Source: CAWGJC01 sp965276665 (GTDB lineage Bacteria; Pseudomonadota; Alphaproteobacteria; Acetobacterales; Acetobacteraceae). From it: 64,000 bases of DNA. Location of the stretch: positions 1,984,001-2,048,000 of the forward strand of contig OZ255620.1 of NCBI GenBank assembly GCA_965276665.1, written 5' to 3'. The notes below the pieces were generated by a model. That model was not told the DNA's origin and ran no database searches. It worked only from the letters and a program-made list of their open reading frames with translations. Shown in pieces: positions 1-9,605 of the stretch (its first letter is position 1; each line of letters starts with the position of its first letter). A program made the position numbers and the translations under genes.

Positions 1-449
1 TCGCGCGCAGCAATCTCGGGCTCGGCGCGATGCATCTGCCGGTCACCGCGCTCGCGCAGGATGGCCGCACGGAGCTCGATCACGGCACCGTCGAAATGGT
101 CGACAACGAGGTCGATCCGTCCAGCGGCACGATCAAGCTGAAGGCCGAGTTCCCGAACGCGACGCTGAAGCTCTGGCCGGGCGGTTTCGTCAACGGCAGG
201 CTGGTGGTCGCGACGCGCCCGGATGCGATCACCATTCCTTCCGCCGCCGTGCGCCACGGTCCGCGCTGCGATTTCGCCTGGGTCGTGCGGCCGGACGAAA
301 CCGCAGTGACGCGCTGCGTGACGGCCGGCCAGAGCCTGGCAGGACGCACGCTGATCGAGCGCGGGCTGGCGCAAGGCGCGCGCGTGGTGGTGGATGGCGA
401 ATACCGCCTCGCCGAGGGCGCGCATGTGACCGCGACGCCAGCGCGATGA
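1..449 (+). CDS. RND efflux periplasmic adaptor (MFP), C-terminal part
   Basis: The open frame enters from the left edge (first full codon at base 3), so the N-terminus is missing. The visible ~149 residues cover the C-terminal beta-barrel and membrane-proximal parts of a membrane-fusion protein: the VDNEVDPSSGTIKLKAEFPN stretch is the family's barrel signature, followed by LWPGGFVNGRLVV and an IPSAAV segment. Adaptors of this family join an inner-membrane RND pump to an outer-membrane TolC-type channel. The stop overlaps the next gene's start (ATGA at 446-449), so the two are co-translated. With two permeases downstream the set resembles MdtABC. No TolC gene follows in the window. Confidence 0.9.
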   Translation, partial: ARSNLGLGAMHLPVTALAQDGRTELDHGTVEMVDNEVDPSSGTIKLKAEFPNATLKLWPGGFVNGRLVVATRPDAITIPSAAVRHGPRCDFAWVVRPDETAVTRCVTAGQSLAGRTLIERGLAQGARVVVDGEYRLAEGAHVTATPAR

Positions 450-3400
450 ACCTATCCCGCCCGTTCATCCTACGGCCGATCGCAACGACCTTGCTGATCA
501 TCGCGATCGTGCTGCTGGGGGCGATCGGCTACGTGTTCCTGCCGGTCGCCGCGCTGCCGAATGTCGATTATCCGACAATCCAGGTGGCGACCGGCTATCC
601 CGGCGCCTCGCCGGCGGTGATCGCGACGTCAGTGACCGCGCCGCTCGAGCATTTCTTCGGCCAGATCGCCGGGCTCACCACGATGAGCTCGACGAGCTCG
701 CAGGGTGCGAGCCAGATCACGCTGCAATTCGGGCTGAACCGCGACATCGCCTCCGCCGCGCAGGACGTGCAGGCGCAGATCGACGCCGCGGCGAACTGGG
801 TGCCGACCGCCTCGCTGCCGAGCCCGCCCACCTATCGGGAGGTCAATCCGGCCGACACGCCGGTGCTCGTCCTCGCGCTCACCTCCGACACGCTGCCGCT
901 CCCGGTGGTGGATGACTACGCGGAGACCGTTCTGGTGCCGAAGTTGTCGCAGGTCGACGGCGTCGGCGCGGTCACCGTGGAGGGCGGCCAGCGGCGCGCG
1001 GTCAGGCTCGAGATCAATCCGGCGAAGCTCGCCGGGTTGGGTCTGTCGCTCGAGGATGTACGCGCCGCCATCGCCGCCACCACCACCGATCTGCCGAAAG
1101 GCAGCCTGAACGGCGCGGAGCAGGAATTCGCGGTCGGCTCCAACGACCAGCTCTTCGTCGGGGCCGCCTATCTCAACGCGGTGATCGCGACGCGCAACGG
1201 CGCGCCGGTCATGCTGCGCGATATCGGTACCGCGCGCGATGGCGTCGAGGATGCCGAGCTCGCCGGCTGGTATGCGCGCGGGGGGGCCGGTCACCAGGTT
1301 TCGGGTCGGCCGGCGATCATCCTCGACATCCAGCGCCAGCCCGGGGCGAACATCATCGGCGTGGTGGATGCGGTGCAGCGATTGCTGCCGGATTTGCGCG
1401 CCACTCTGCCGCCCTCGCTGATGATCGACACGGTCGCCGACCGCACCACCACCATCCGCGCGGCTGTCGCCGACATGCGCTTCACGCTCGTGCTGACCGT
1501 TTGCCTCGTGGTGGTGGTCATTTTCCTGTTCCTGCGCACGCTCTGGGCGACGGTGATCCCGAGCGTGACGCTGCCGGTCTCCCTGATCGCGACATTCGGC
1601 GGCATGGCGCTGTGCGGATTCAGCCTCGACACGCTGTCGCTGATGGCGCTCACCATTGCGTCGGGCTTCGTCGTCGACGATGCAATCGTGATGATCGAGA
1701 ATATCGTGCGCCACACCGAAGAAGGCGAGGCGCCGGTCATGGCCGCGCTGCTCGGCGCGCGGCAGATCGGCTTCACCATCGTGTCGCTGACGGTCTCGCT
1801 GATCGCGGTGTTCATTCCGCTCCTGCTGATGGGCGGCGTGGTCGGCCGGCTGTTCCGCGAGTTCGCGATCACGCTGTCGCTCGCGGTGATGATCTCCGGC
1901 GTCGTGTCGCTGACCCTGACGCCAATGATGTGCGCGCGGCTGCTTCGTCCGTCGGCGCCGCATCGGGGCCGGTTCTTCCGCTGGACGGAATCGGGGTTCG
2001 ACGCGCTGCTGCGCTTTTACGCCGCCGGGCTCGATATCGTGCTGCGGCACCGCGCCGCCACGCTGGCCTTCAGCGTCCTGACGCTGATCGCGACATTGTT
2101 CCTCTATGGCATCGTGCCGAAGGGCTTCCTGCCGCAGCAGGATAGCGGGCTGCTGCTCGGCATCACCGATGCGGCGCCCGATATATCCTTCGCCGCCATG
2201 CAGGCCCGGCAGCGCGAGCTCGCGGAGATCATCGCCGCCGACCGCGCCGTGCGATCGGTGGATAGCTTCGTCGGCGTCGGCTCGGTCAACCCGACGCTGA
2301 ACAGCGGGCGGCTGACCCTCGATGTCGGGCCGCCGGACCGTCGCGCCGACACGCTCGCCACGGTGATGGCGCGCCTGCAGGCGGAAACCGCGCGCGTGCC
2401 CGGCATCGCGCTCCATTTGCAGCCGGTGCAGGACATCCAGATCGAGACGCAGGTGGCGCGCACGCAATACCAGTACGTCCTGCAGGATCTCGACGCGGCC
2501 GAGTTGCGGCGGTGGAGCGGCCGGCTGCTCGCCGCGCTACGCCGCCGGCCGGAATTCGCCGACGCGGCGAGCGACGCGCAGGATGACGGGCCGCAGATCG
2601 CGCTGGCGATCGACCGGCAGGCCGCCGCGCGTTTTGGCGTCACCCTGGCCGCCATCGACCAGGTACTCTACGACGCGTTCGGTCAGCGCCAGATCGCGAC
2701 GGTCTATGCGCAGGCCGAGCAATATCACGTGGTGATGGAGGTTGGTCCCGGCTTCCGGCGCGACCCGACGGTACTCGACAAGCTGTTCGTCACCGCCTCC
2801 GCCTCGCAATCGGCGCTCGATCCATCGTCGGGTGTCGGCGCGGGATTCGCAACCGCCTCGACGCCGGTCCCGCTCTCAGCCTTCGCCCGGGTCGAGCACG
2901 GGAACGCACCCCTGCTGATCGCGCATCAGGGGCTTTTCCCGGCGGCGACGCTCTCCTTCGATCTCGCGCCGGGCGTGTCGCTCGGCGCGGCGGTGGCGGC
3001 GCTGCATGCGGCGGAGGCAGAGATCGGCATGCCGGACAGCGTGACGCGCTCGCTCACCGGGAGCGCCGCGGCCTTCGCAGTCACGCTTGCCAGCGAAAAA
3101 CTGCTGATCCTGGCAGCGATCGTCACCGTCTATATCGTGCTCGGCGTGCTTTACGAGAGCTTCATCCATCCGCTGACGATCCTCTCGACATTGCCTTCCG
3201 CCGGTCTAGGCGCGCTGCTCGCGCTGCTGCTGACCGGACGCGATCTCGACGTGATCTCGCTGATCGGCATCATCCTGCTGATCGGGATCGTCAAGAAGAA
3301 CGCGATCATGATGGTGGATTTCGCGCTGGATGCCGAGCGCGGCGGCATGCCCCGCGAGAGCGCGATCCGTCAGGCCTGCCTGCTGCGCTTCCGCCCGATC

Positions 3401-3589
3401 ATGATGACGACGATGGCGGCGCTCCTTGGCGCGCTGCCGCTCGCCCTCGAGCGCGGAACCGGCGCGGAATTGCGCCAGCCGCTCGGCATCGCCATCGTCG
3501 GCGGATTGGTGGTCTCGCAAATCCTCACCCTCTACACGACACCGGTGATCTACCTTGCCTTCGCGCGCCTGCAGCGCCGCCCGGCATGA
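446..3589 (+). CDS. RND multidrug efflux permease, MdtB-like
   Basis: The 1047-residue product has the normal length and layout of an AcrB/MdtB-type proton-driven inner-membrane transporter: N-terminal membrane helix, large periplasmic loop, helix block, second loop and a second helix block. The acidic pair of the proton relay is visible in GFVVDDAIVMIENI (about residues 405-418), and the partner lysine in GIVKKNAIMMVDFA (about 945-958). The start codon lies inside the ATGA overlap with the adaptor gene. A second, different RND permease begins 10 bases after this stop, which suggests a heteromeric pump as in MdtBC. The exported drug or metabolite cannot be inferred. No regulator gene is seen on either side. 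Confidence 0.95.
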   Translation: MNLSRPFILRPIATTLLIIAIVLLGAIGYVFLPVAALPNVDYPTIQVATGYPGASPAVIATSVTAPLEHFFGQIAGLTTMSSTSSQGASQITLQFGLNRDIASAAQDVQAQIDAAANWVPTASLPSPPTYREVNPADTPVLVLALTSDTLPLPVVDDYAETVLVPKLSQVDGVGAVTVEGGQRRAVRLEINPAKLAGLGLSLEDVRAAIAATTTDLPKGSLNGAEQEFAVGSNDQLFVGAAYLNAVIATRNGAPVMLRDIGTARDGVEDAELAGWYARGGAGHQVSGRPAIILDIQRQPGANIIGVVDAVQRLLPDLRATLPPSLMIDTVADRTTTIRAAVADMRFTLVLTVCLVVVVIFLFLRTLWATVIPSVTLPVSLIATFGGMALCGFSLDTLSLMALTIASGFVVDDAIVMIENIVRHTEEGEAPVMAALLGARQIGFTIVSLTVSLIAVFIPLLLMGGVVGRLFREFAITLSLAVMISGVVSLTLTPMMCARLLRPSAPHRGRFFRWTESGFDALLRFYAAGLDIVLRHRAATLAFSVLTLIATLFLYGIVPKGFLPQQDSGLLLGITDAAPDISFAAMQARQRELAEIIAADRAVRSVDSFVGVGSVNPTLNSGRLTLDVGPPDRRADTLATVMARLQAETARVPGIALHLQPVQDIQIETQVARTQYQYVLQDLDAAELRRWSGRLLAALRRRPEFADAASDAQDDGPQIALAIDRQAAARFGVTLAAIDQVLYDAFGQRQIATVYAQAEQYHVVMEVGPGFRRDPTVLDKLFVTASASQSALDPSSGVGAGFATASTPVPLSAFARVEHGNAPLLIAHQGLFPAATLSFDLAPGVSLGAAVAALHAAEAEIGMPDSVTRSLTGSAAAFAVTLASEKLLILAAIVTVYIVLGVLYESFIHPLTILSTLPSAGLGALLALLLTGRDLDVISLIGIILLIGIVKKNAIMMVDFALDAERGGMPRESAIRQACLLRFRPIMMTTMAALLGALPLALERGTGAELRQPLGIAIVGGLVVSQILTLYTTPVIYLAFARLQRRPA

Positions 3590-3599
3590 TGAGCGAGCC

Positions 3600-6500
3600 A
3601 TGATCAGCGAGCTCTGCATCGCGCGGCCGGTGGCGACGATCCTGCTGACGCTCGGCGTGGTGCTGCTCGGCGCCATCGCCTATGCCTCGCTGCCGATCGC
3701 GGCGCTCCCGAGCGTCGATCGCCCGATGATCAGCGTGTTCGCCGGGCTGCCTGGCGCCAGCGGCGAGACGATGGCGAGCTCCGTCGGCGCGCCGTTGGAA
3801 CGCCAGCTCGGGATCATTCCCGGGATCGCCGAGATGGGGTCGATCAGCACCATCGGCGGCGAGGAGATCGACATCCAGTTCACGCTGGCGAAAACGCTGG
3901 ACGCGGCCGCGGGCGCCGTGCAGGCGGCGATCAACGCCGCGTCCCCCAACCTGCCGCGCGATCTGCCGCAGCCGCCCACCTACTACAAGGCCGATCCCGG
4001 CGGGGTGGCGATGATCGTCCTGGCACTCACCTCGGACGTGCTGCGGCCGGGCGCGGTGTATGATCTCGCCGACAGCATCGTGGCGCAGAAACTCTCGGCG
4101 ATCCCCGGCGTCTCGCGCGTGGTGATCGGCGGCGCCGAGCGCGATGCGGTGCGCGTGCGCGTTGATCCGCGGCGTCTCGCCGGACTCGGCCTCTCGCTCG
4201 AGGCAGTGCGCGCGGCGATCGCCGCGGCGACGCAGCAGATGCCGAAGGGGCGCATCGATGACGGCCCGCGCAGCTACGGGCTCGACGCGAACGACCAGTT
4301 GTTCCGCGCAGAGGATTTCCGGCGCATCGCCGTGCGCTGGAGCAAGGGCGCGCCGATCCTGCTCGGCGACATCGCGACGGTGACGGACAGCGTGCTGAAT
4401 GATCGCCAGGCCGGCTGGTTCGACCGCACGCCCGCCATCTCCATCCTGGTGTTCCGCCAGCCGGACGCGAATATCGTCGAAACGGTGGACCAGATCATCG
4501 CTGCGCTGCCGGAGCTGCGGCATTGGATGCCGCCTTCGGTGACGACGCATGTGGTGTTCGACCGAACCACGTTGATCCGCGCCTCGATCGCCGATGTCGA
4601 GCGCACGATCGGCATCGCGGTGCTTCTCGTCGTGCTGGTCACCGCTCTGTTCCTGCGCCGCCTCGGCGCGACGATGATCCCGGCGATCACCATTCCAGTG
4701 GCGCTCGCCGGCACGCTGGCGGCGATGGCGGCGATGCGCTTCAGCCTCGATAATCTGTCACTGATGGCGCTTACCATCGCGGTCGGCTTCGTCGTCGACG
4801 ACGCGGTGATCGTGCTCGAGAACGTCATGGCGCGAATGGCGAATGGCGCAAGCGCGCATGATGCGACCCTGGATGCGATCCGGCAGATGGGCGGCACGAT
4901 CATCTGCATCACGGCGGCGCTCGTCGCGGCGCTGATCCCGGTGCTGTTCATGCCCGATATCGTCGGGCGCTATTTCCGCGAGTTCGGGCTGACCCTGGTC
5001 GCGGCGATCGTCATCTCGGCGGCGATCACGCTCACCCTCACGCCGATGCTGTGCGCGCGGCTGCCGGCCGGGCATGGCGAACGGAAACTGCCCGGCACCG
5101 GTCTCTACGCCCATCTGCTCGGCCGATGGCTGCGCCATCCCTGGCTCGGAACGGCGACCGCGCTGCTGGTTGGCGCCGGCACGGTCGGCCTCTATGTGAT
5201 CCTGCCGAAAGGTCTCATGCCGACGCAAGATACCGGCGTGCTGCACATCGTCACCGTCGCCAATCCGAGCGCCTCCTTCGACGGGATGGAGCAGGCGCAG
5301 CAGCGGGTGAACGCGGCGGTGCTCGCCGATCCGGCGGTGGCCGCTGTGAGCTCCTATATCGGCAGCGGGGTGATGAGCGTCGGCAATCTTTGGGTCGGGC
5401 TCGCACCGCTATCTGGCCGGCCGCCGATCGAGCAGGTCATCGCCCGGCTGCGCAGGCGGGTCAGCGACATCGCCGGGTTGCGCGTGTTCTTCACCCCGGT
5501 GCAGGATCTCAATCTCGGCATTGGGGGCGCCGCCGCGCGCTACCAATACCGGCTCACCGGCACCGATGTGGGCGCGGTGACGCGTGCCGGGGAGGCGATG
5601 CGGCAGCGCATGGCGCGGCTGCCGGAACTGATCGACGTGATCGGGAATCTGGATACGCGTGCCGGGTTGCAGGCCGGGCTAGCGATGGATCGTCTCCAGC
5701 TCGGCCGGCTCGGTATCACGCCGCAGGCGGTTGACAACACGCTGTACGACGCGTTCGGACAACGGCAGGTCGGGTTGATCTTCCTGCCGCTCAGCTATTC
5801 GCGGGTGGTGATGGAGGTCGATCCGCGCGATCAGGCCGACACCTCCGCGTTTTCCGCGCTCTATGTGCCGGGTGGCGGAGGCGCCGAGGTGCCGCTCGCG
5901 CAGCTGATGCAACCCCGGCGCGCGCATGCGCCGATGTGGGTGCGCCATGCCGGCCAGTTCCCGACGATGGCGATCTCCTTCGACACATCACCCGGGATTT
6001 CGATCGGCCAGGCGATCGACGCGATCCGCGTAGTCCAATCGCAGATCCATATTCCCGATGACGTGCATACCGATTTTACCGGCGAGGCGGGGGCGGCGAG
6101 TAGCGCCGGAACCAGCCGCATCCTGTTGTTTCTCGGCGCGATCTTCGCGGTCTATGTCGTGCTCGGCGTGCTCTACGAAAGCGCGGCGCACCCGCTGACC
6201 ATTCTCTCCACTTCGCCGGCGGCCGCGTTCGGAGCGCTGCTGGCCCTATGGGTGACGCACACGGAATTCACGCTGATCGCCGCGATCGCCTGCATCCTGG
6301 TCGTCGGCATGGTGATGAAGAACGCGATCCTGATGGTGGATTTCGCGATCGCCGCCCGGGCCGACGCGCACACCGCAGAGACGGCGATTCTCGAGGCGGC
6401 GCAGCAGCGGCTGCGACCGATCGTGATGACGGTGCTGGTCGCGGCGCTCAGCGCGTTGCCGCTGGCGCTCGGGCGCGGCGCCGGGCACGAGCTGCGCCAG

Positions 6501-6602
6501 CCGCTCGGCATCGCGTTGGTTGGCGGGTTGCTGGTCTCGCAATTCCTGACGCTGTTCACCACGCCGGCGATCTACCTGGTGATCGAGCGGCGGCGGAAAT
6601 GA
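3600..6602 (+). CDS. RND multidrug efflux permease, MdtC-like
   Basis: This second RND permease has about 1000 residues and is clearly not a recent duplicate of its neighbour. It carries the relay motif GFVVDDAVIVLENV (about 394-407) and GMVMKNAILMVDFA (about 901-914). An upstream in-frame codon at 3555 would add 15 residues inside the previous gene. I chose the ATG at 3600 because it opens directly on MISELCIARPVATILL, the usual first-helix start of the family. Together with the preceding genes it probably forms an MdtABC-like tripartite exporter. Its TGA ends at 6602, one base before the stop codon of the convergent cytochrome gene, leaving no room for a terminator. Confidence 0.94.
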   Translation: MISELCIARPVATILLTLGVVLLGAIAYASLPIAALPSVDRPMISVFAGLPGASGETMASSVGAPLERQLGIIPGIAEMGSISTIGGEEIDIQFTLAKTLDAAAGAVQAAINAASPNLPRDLPQPPTYYKADPGGVAMIVLALTSDVLRPGAVYDLADSIVAQKLSAIPGVSRVVIGGAERDAVRVRVDPRRLAGLGLSLEAVRAAIAAATQQMPKGRIDDGPRSYGLDANDQLFRAEDFRRIAVRWSKGAPILLGDIATVTDSVLNDRQAGWFDRTPAISILVFRQPDANIVETVDQIIAALPELRHWMPPSVTTHVVFDRTTLIRASIADVERTIGIAVLLVVLVTALFLRRLGATMIPAITIPVALAGTLAAMAAMRFSLDNLSLMALTIAVGFVVDDAVIVLENVMARMANGASAHDATLDAIRQMGGTIICITAALVAALIPVLFMPDIVGRYFREFGLTLVAAIVISAAITLTLTPMLCARLPAGHGERKLPGTGLYAHLLGRWLRHPWLGTATALLVGAGTVGLYVILPKGLMPTQDTGVLHIVTVANPSASFDGMEQAQQRVNAAVLADPAVAAVSSYIGSGVMSVGNLWVGLAPLSGRPPIEQVIARLRRRVSDIAGLRVFFTPVQDLNLGIGGAAARYQYRLTGTDVGAVTRAGEAMRQRMARLPELIDVIGNLDTRAGLQAGLAMDRLQLGRLGITPQAVDNTLYDAFGQRQVGLIFLPLSYSRVVMEVDPRDQADTSAFSALYVPGGGGAEVPLAQLMQPRRAHAPMWVRHAGQFPTMAISFDTSPGISIGQAIDAIRVVQSQIHIPDDVHTDFTGEAGAASSAGTSRILLFLGAIFAVYVVLGVLYESAAHPLTILSTSPAAAFGALLALWVTHTEFTLIAAIACILVVGMVMKNAILMVDFAIAARADAHTAETAILEAAQQRLRPIVMTVLVAALSALPLALGRGAGHELRQPLGIALVGGLLVSQFLTLFTTPAIYLVIERRRK

Positions 6603-6603
6603 C

Positions 6604-7839
6604 CTATTGCGCGATATCCGCGACGCGGCCGCGCACCCGCCGCGCGTCGGTCGCATCCACCGCCGGCGCCGCATTGCCCCACGCATTGCGGATGTAGGTG
6701 AGCACATCAGCGACCTGCTGGTCCGACAGGCGCCAGCCGAAGGAGGGCATCGCCGGCGCGGTGGGCGCACTCGGGGTGGCCGCGCCCTGCGCGCCCTCCA
6801 CGACCATGCGGATCAGCGTGGTCGGGTCGGTCTGCTGCACGATGCGGTCGGATTGCAGCGGCGGGAACATCAGCGCGACGCCGGTGCCGTCCGCCTTGTG
6901 GCAGGCCGAGCAATTATCGGCATAGATCGCGGCGCCGGCCTGCATGCGCGGATCGCTCGCCGCAATCGCGGCGGGGACGGCAGGGCCGGCGGCGCCGCGC
7001 TCCTTGAGATAAGTCGCCATCGCGTGCAGATCGGACTGGCTCATCCAGCTCGTGGAATCGCTCACCACCTCGGCCATCGGTCCGGTCGCCTGGCTGTGCG
7101 CGTTGCGGCCGCTCCTGAGGTATTCGACGATGTCGTCCACCGACCAGGTCCCAAGCCCGACATGCGGGTCGTTGGTGATGTTCGGATCGACCTCGCCGCT
7201 CAGCACGTTGCCGGTGAGGTAATCCGCATTGCGGCTCGCGCCCGCCCAGTTCATCGGCGTATGGCAGGCGCCGCAATGGCCGAGCCCGTCCACCAGATAG
7301 GCCCCGCGATTGTACTCCGCGGAGCGCTGCGGATCGGGACGGAACGCGCCCGGGGTGAAGAACAGCCGGTTCCAGCCGATCATCAGCGTGCGCATATTAT
7401 AGGGGAAGGGCAGCGTGTCCCGATCGACCTTGTTGCTGACGGGATCAAGCGTGCGGAGATAGGCCCAGATTGCATCGCTATCCGCTCGCGTGACCTTGGT
7501 GAAGTAGGGATAAGGAAAGGCCGGGTAGAGATGCGTTCCGTCGCGTGAGATGCCGTCATGCATCGCGCGCGCGAAATCATCAGCGGTCCACAGGCCGAGA
7601 CCGGTGTCGTTGTCGGGGGTGAGGTTGGGCGCGGCGATGCCGCCGAACGGCGTCTGCAGGATCACGCCGCCCGAATAGGGCGCGGCGCCGGGCAGCGTGT
7701 GGCAGGCGATGCAGTCGCCGGCCGTGGTGAGCTCCCGGCCACGCTCGATTTGGGTGAAGCGGTCGGGCTCGGCGCGCGCGGCGAGCGGCGCGAGCGACGC
7801 GGCGGCGGCGAGCAGCAGCGCGGTAAATCTGCGCATCAT
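6604..7839 (-). CDS. Tri-heme cytochrome c subunit of membrane dehydrogenase
   Basis: The 411-residue product has a signal peptide (MMRRFTALLLAAAASLAPLAARA) and three CxxCH heme-c sites: CIACH (43-47), CGACH (189-193) and CSACH (310-314). This three-heme, roughly 400-450-residue form is the electron-accepting subunit of periplasmic dehydrogenases of acetic acid bacteria (gluconate 2-dehydrogenase and alcohol dehydrogenase types), which pass electrons to ubiquinone. The ATG at 7839 overlaps the GMC gene's stop (ATGA), and a second ATG follows at once at 7836. It is the third gene of the gamma-GMC-cytochrome operon. Substrate specificity lies in the GMC subunit and cannot be read here. Confidence 0.95.
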   Translation of the reverse strand: MMRRFTALLLAAAASLAPLAARAEPDRFTQIERGRELTTAGDCIACHTLPGAAPYSGGVILQTPFGGIAAPNLTPDNDTGLGLWTADDFARAMHDGISRDGTHLYPAFPYPYFTKVTRADSDAIWAYLRTLDPVSNKVDRDTLPFPYNMRTLMIGWNRLFFTPGAFRPDPQRSAEYNRGAYLVDGLGHCGACHTPMNWAGASRNADYLTGNVLSGEVDPNITNDPHVGLGTWSVDDIVEYLRSGRNAHSQATGPMAEVVSDSTSWMSQSDLHAMATYLKERGAAGPAVPAAIAASDPRMQAGAAIYADNCSACHKADGTGVALMFPPLQSDRIVQQTDPTTLIRMVVEGAQGAATPSAPTAPAMPSFGWRLSDQQVADVLTYIRNAWGNAAPAVDATDARRVRGRVADIAQ

Positions 7840-9605
7840 GCAGACACCAAAGGCTGGCCCGGGTTCCTCAGGTATTGCGAGCGGATCGCCTCGGCCGCCC
7901 AATAGGTGAGCGCGCCCACCGTGCCTGTCGGGTTGTAGCCGGCGTTCTGCGGGAAGGCGCAGGCGCCGACAACGAACACGTTCGGCACGTCCCAGCTCTG
8001 CAGATAGCGGTTGACCGCGCTGGTCTTGGGATCCGTGCCCATCACCGCACCGCCGGTGTTGTGCGTGGTCTGATACGGCACGACGTTCCATGGCACGCCG
8101 AGACGCGCGACAGCCGTCGTCTTCGCGCCCATCTGCTTCAGGATCTCGTCGCAGCGATCGGCCATCCAGTTCGCCATCTTCTGCTCGTTCGGCTGGTAGT
8201 TGAACGTCATGCGCAGCAGCGGGCGGCCGAGACGATCCTTGTACGTCGGATCCAGGTCCAGATAATTGTCGCGATAGCTCATCACGCTGCCCTGCGCGCC
8301 GACGCCCATCGCGGTGTTGTAGCCCTTGTTCACCGCATGCTTCCACGCGGCGCCCCAGCGCGGCGTGCCGGGCGGCAGCGGACGATACGCGATCGGGCGG
8401 CCGTTGGTGTAGGCGCAGGTGATCGAGGCGCCGCCGACGAATCCATGCGGGCCATGGTCGAAATTGTCGCTGTTGTAGTCATCGGCGGCGACGCCGAGCG
8501 AGCCCGAGGCGGCGAACGGGTTGAAATGCGCGTTGTCGAAGAAGCCGTTGGACCCGGAGCCGGTCTGATAGGCGTAGTTGCGGCCGACCACGCCCTCGCC
8601 GCTCGCATGGTCGTACGGCTTGCCGATGCCGGACAGCAGCATCATCCGCACGTTGAAGAAGGAGAAGGCGCAGAGCAGCACGAGATCGGCCGGCTGCTCC
8701 CATTCCTGGCCCTGCGCATCGACATAGGTGACGCCGGTGGCGTGCTTCCCGTCAGGCGTGAGATTGACCTTCGTCACCTCGCAGAGCGTGCGCGCCTCGA
8801 AGCCCGGCTGACGCACCAGCGCCGGCAGCACGCAGGTCTGCGGGCTCGATTTCGAGTAGTTCGCGCAACCGAAGCGTTCGCAGAACCCGCAATAAGTGCA
8901 GGGCCCCATCCGCACGCCATAGGTGTTGGTGTAGGCGGTCGACAGATTGGCCGAGGGACGCGAGAACGGATGCAGCCCCTTCGCCTGCGCGGCCTTGGCG
9001 AACAGATCCTGCGCGTAACCCTGCTTCTGCGGCGGCGTCGGGTAGCCGCGCTTGCGCGGGCCCTCGAACGGATTGCCGTTCGGTTGGATTTTCCCACCGA
9101 TATTGCCGGCGATGCCGGAAATGCCGGCGACGTATTCGAACTGGTCGTAATAGGGCTCGAGATCGTCGTAGGTGACGCCCCAATCCTGAATCTGGTTGCC
9201 CTCGGGCATGAAGGATTCGCCGTAGCGCTGGGTGATGTGGCTGCGGATCTCGAAATCCGCCGGCAGGAAGCGCCAGGTCTGGCCGTTCCAGTGCATGCCC
9301 GCGCCGCCGACGCCGTTCGGCGGCAGGAAGCTGCCGAAACGGCGGATCGGCAGCGCCGTCTGCGATGGCGTGTTGCGCATCGTCAGCGTCTCCTGCGCGG
9401 GGCGCAGGAACATGTCGAGCCGGATGCCGTAGCGCAGCTCGTCGGGCGCGGTGGTGATGTTGAAATCGGTCGCGGTGTCGCGCCACGGGCCGCGCTCGAT
9501 CGCCACCACGTCGAGCCCCAGCGTCGTAAGCTCATAGGCGAGGATCGAGCCCGTCCAGCCGAGCCCGACGATCACCACGTCGCGGCGGGGAAGACGCTGG
9601 GTCAT
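7836..9605 (-). CDS. GMC-family FAD dehydrogenase, large subunit (gluconate 2-dehydrogenase type)
   Basis: The 589-residue product opens with a dinucleotide-binding fold, VVIVGLGWTGS, whose GxGxxG lies at 14-19. It ends with the usual GMC C-terminal block (NTGGAVMGTDP, NVFVVGACAFPQN, GYNPTGTVGALTYWAAEAI). A cysteine-rich patch, CTYCGFCERFGC, is present as in membrane-bound gluconate and sorbitol dehydrogenases. The protein has no signal peptide of its own and is expected to be carried to the periplasm by the Tat-targeted gamma subunit encoded just upstream. The start at 9605 overlaps that gene's stop (ATGA). It likely oxidises a sugar, sugar acid or polyol and feeds the tri-heme cytochrome. 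The exact substrate is unknown. Confidence 0.93.
   Translation of the reverse strand: MTQRLPRRDVVIVGLGWTGSILAYELTTLGLDVVAIERGPWRDTATDFNITTAPDELRYGIRLDMFLRPAQETLTMRNTPSQTALPIRRFGSFLPPNGVGGAGMHWNGQTWRFLPADFEIRSHITQRYGESFMPEGNQIQDWGVTYDDLEPYYDQFEYVAGISGIAGNIGGKIQPNGNPFEGPRKRGYPTPPQKQGYAQDLFAKAAQAKGLHPFSRPSANLSTAYTNTYGVRMGPCTYCGFCERFGCANYSKSSPQTCVLPALVRQPGFEARTLCEVTKVNLTPDGKHATGVTYVDAQGQEWEQPADLVLLCAFSFFNVRMMLLSGIGKPYDHASGEGVVGRNYAYQTGSGSNGFFDNAHFNPFAASGSLGVAADDYNSDNFDHGPHGFVGGASITCAYTNGRPIAYRPLPPGTPRWGAAWKHAVNKGYNTAMGVGAQGSVMSYRDNYLDLDPTYKDRLGRPLLRMTFNYQPNEQKMANWMADRCDEILKQMGAKTTAVARLGVPWNVVPYQTTHNTGGAVMGTDPKTSAVNRYLQSWDVPNVFVVGACAFPQNAGYNPTGTVGALTYWAAEAIRSQYLRNPGQPLVSA

Noticed and set aside
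629..2467. 612-codon minus-strand frame
   Set aside because: It is antisense to the RND permease gene and has Arg/His/Asp-rich composition typical of GC-rich shadow frames.
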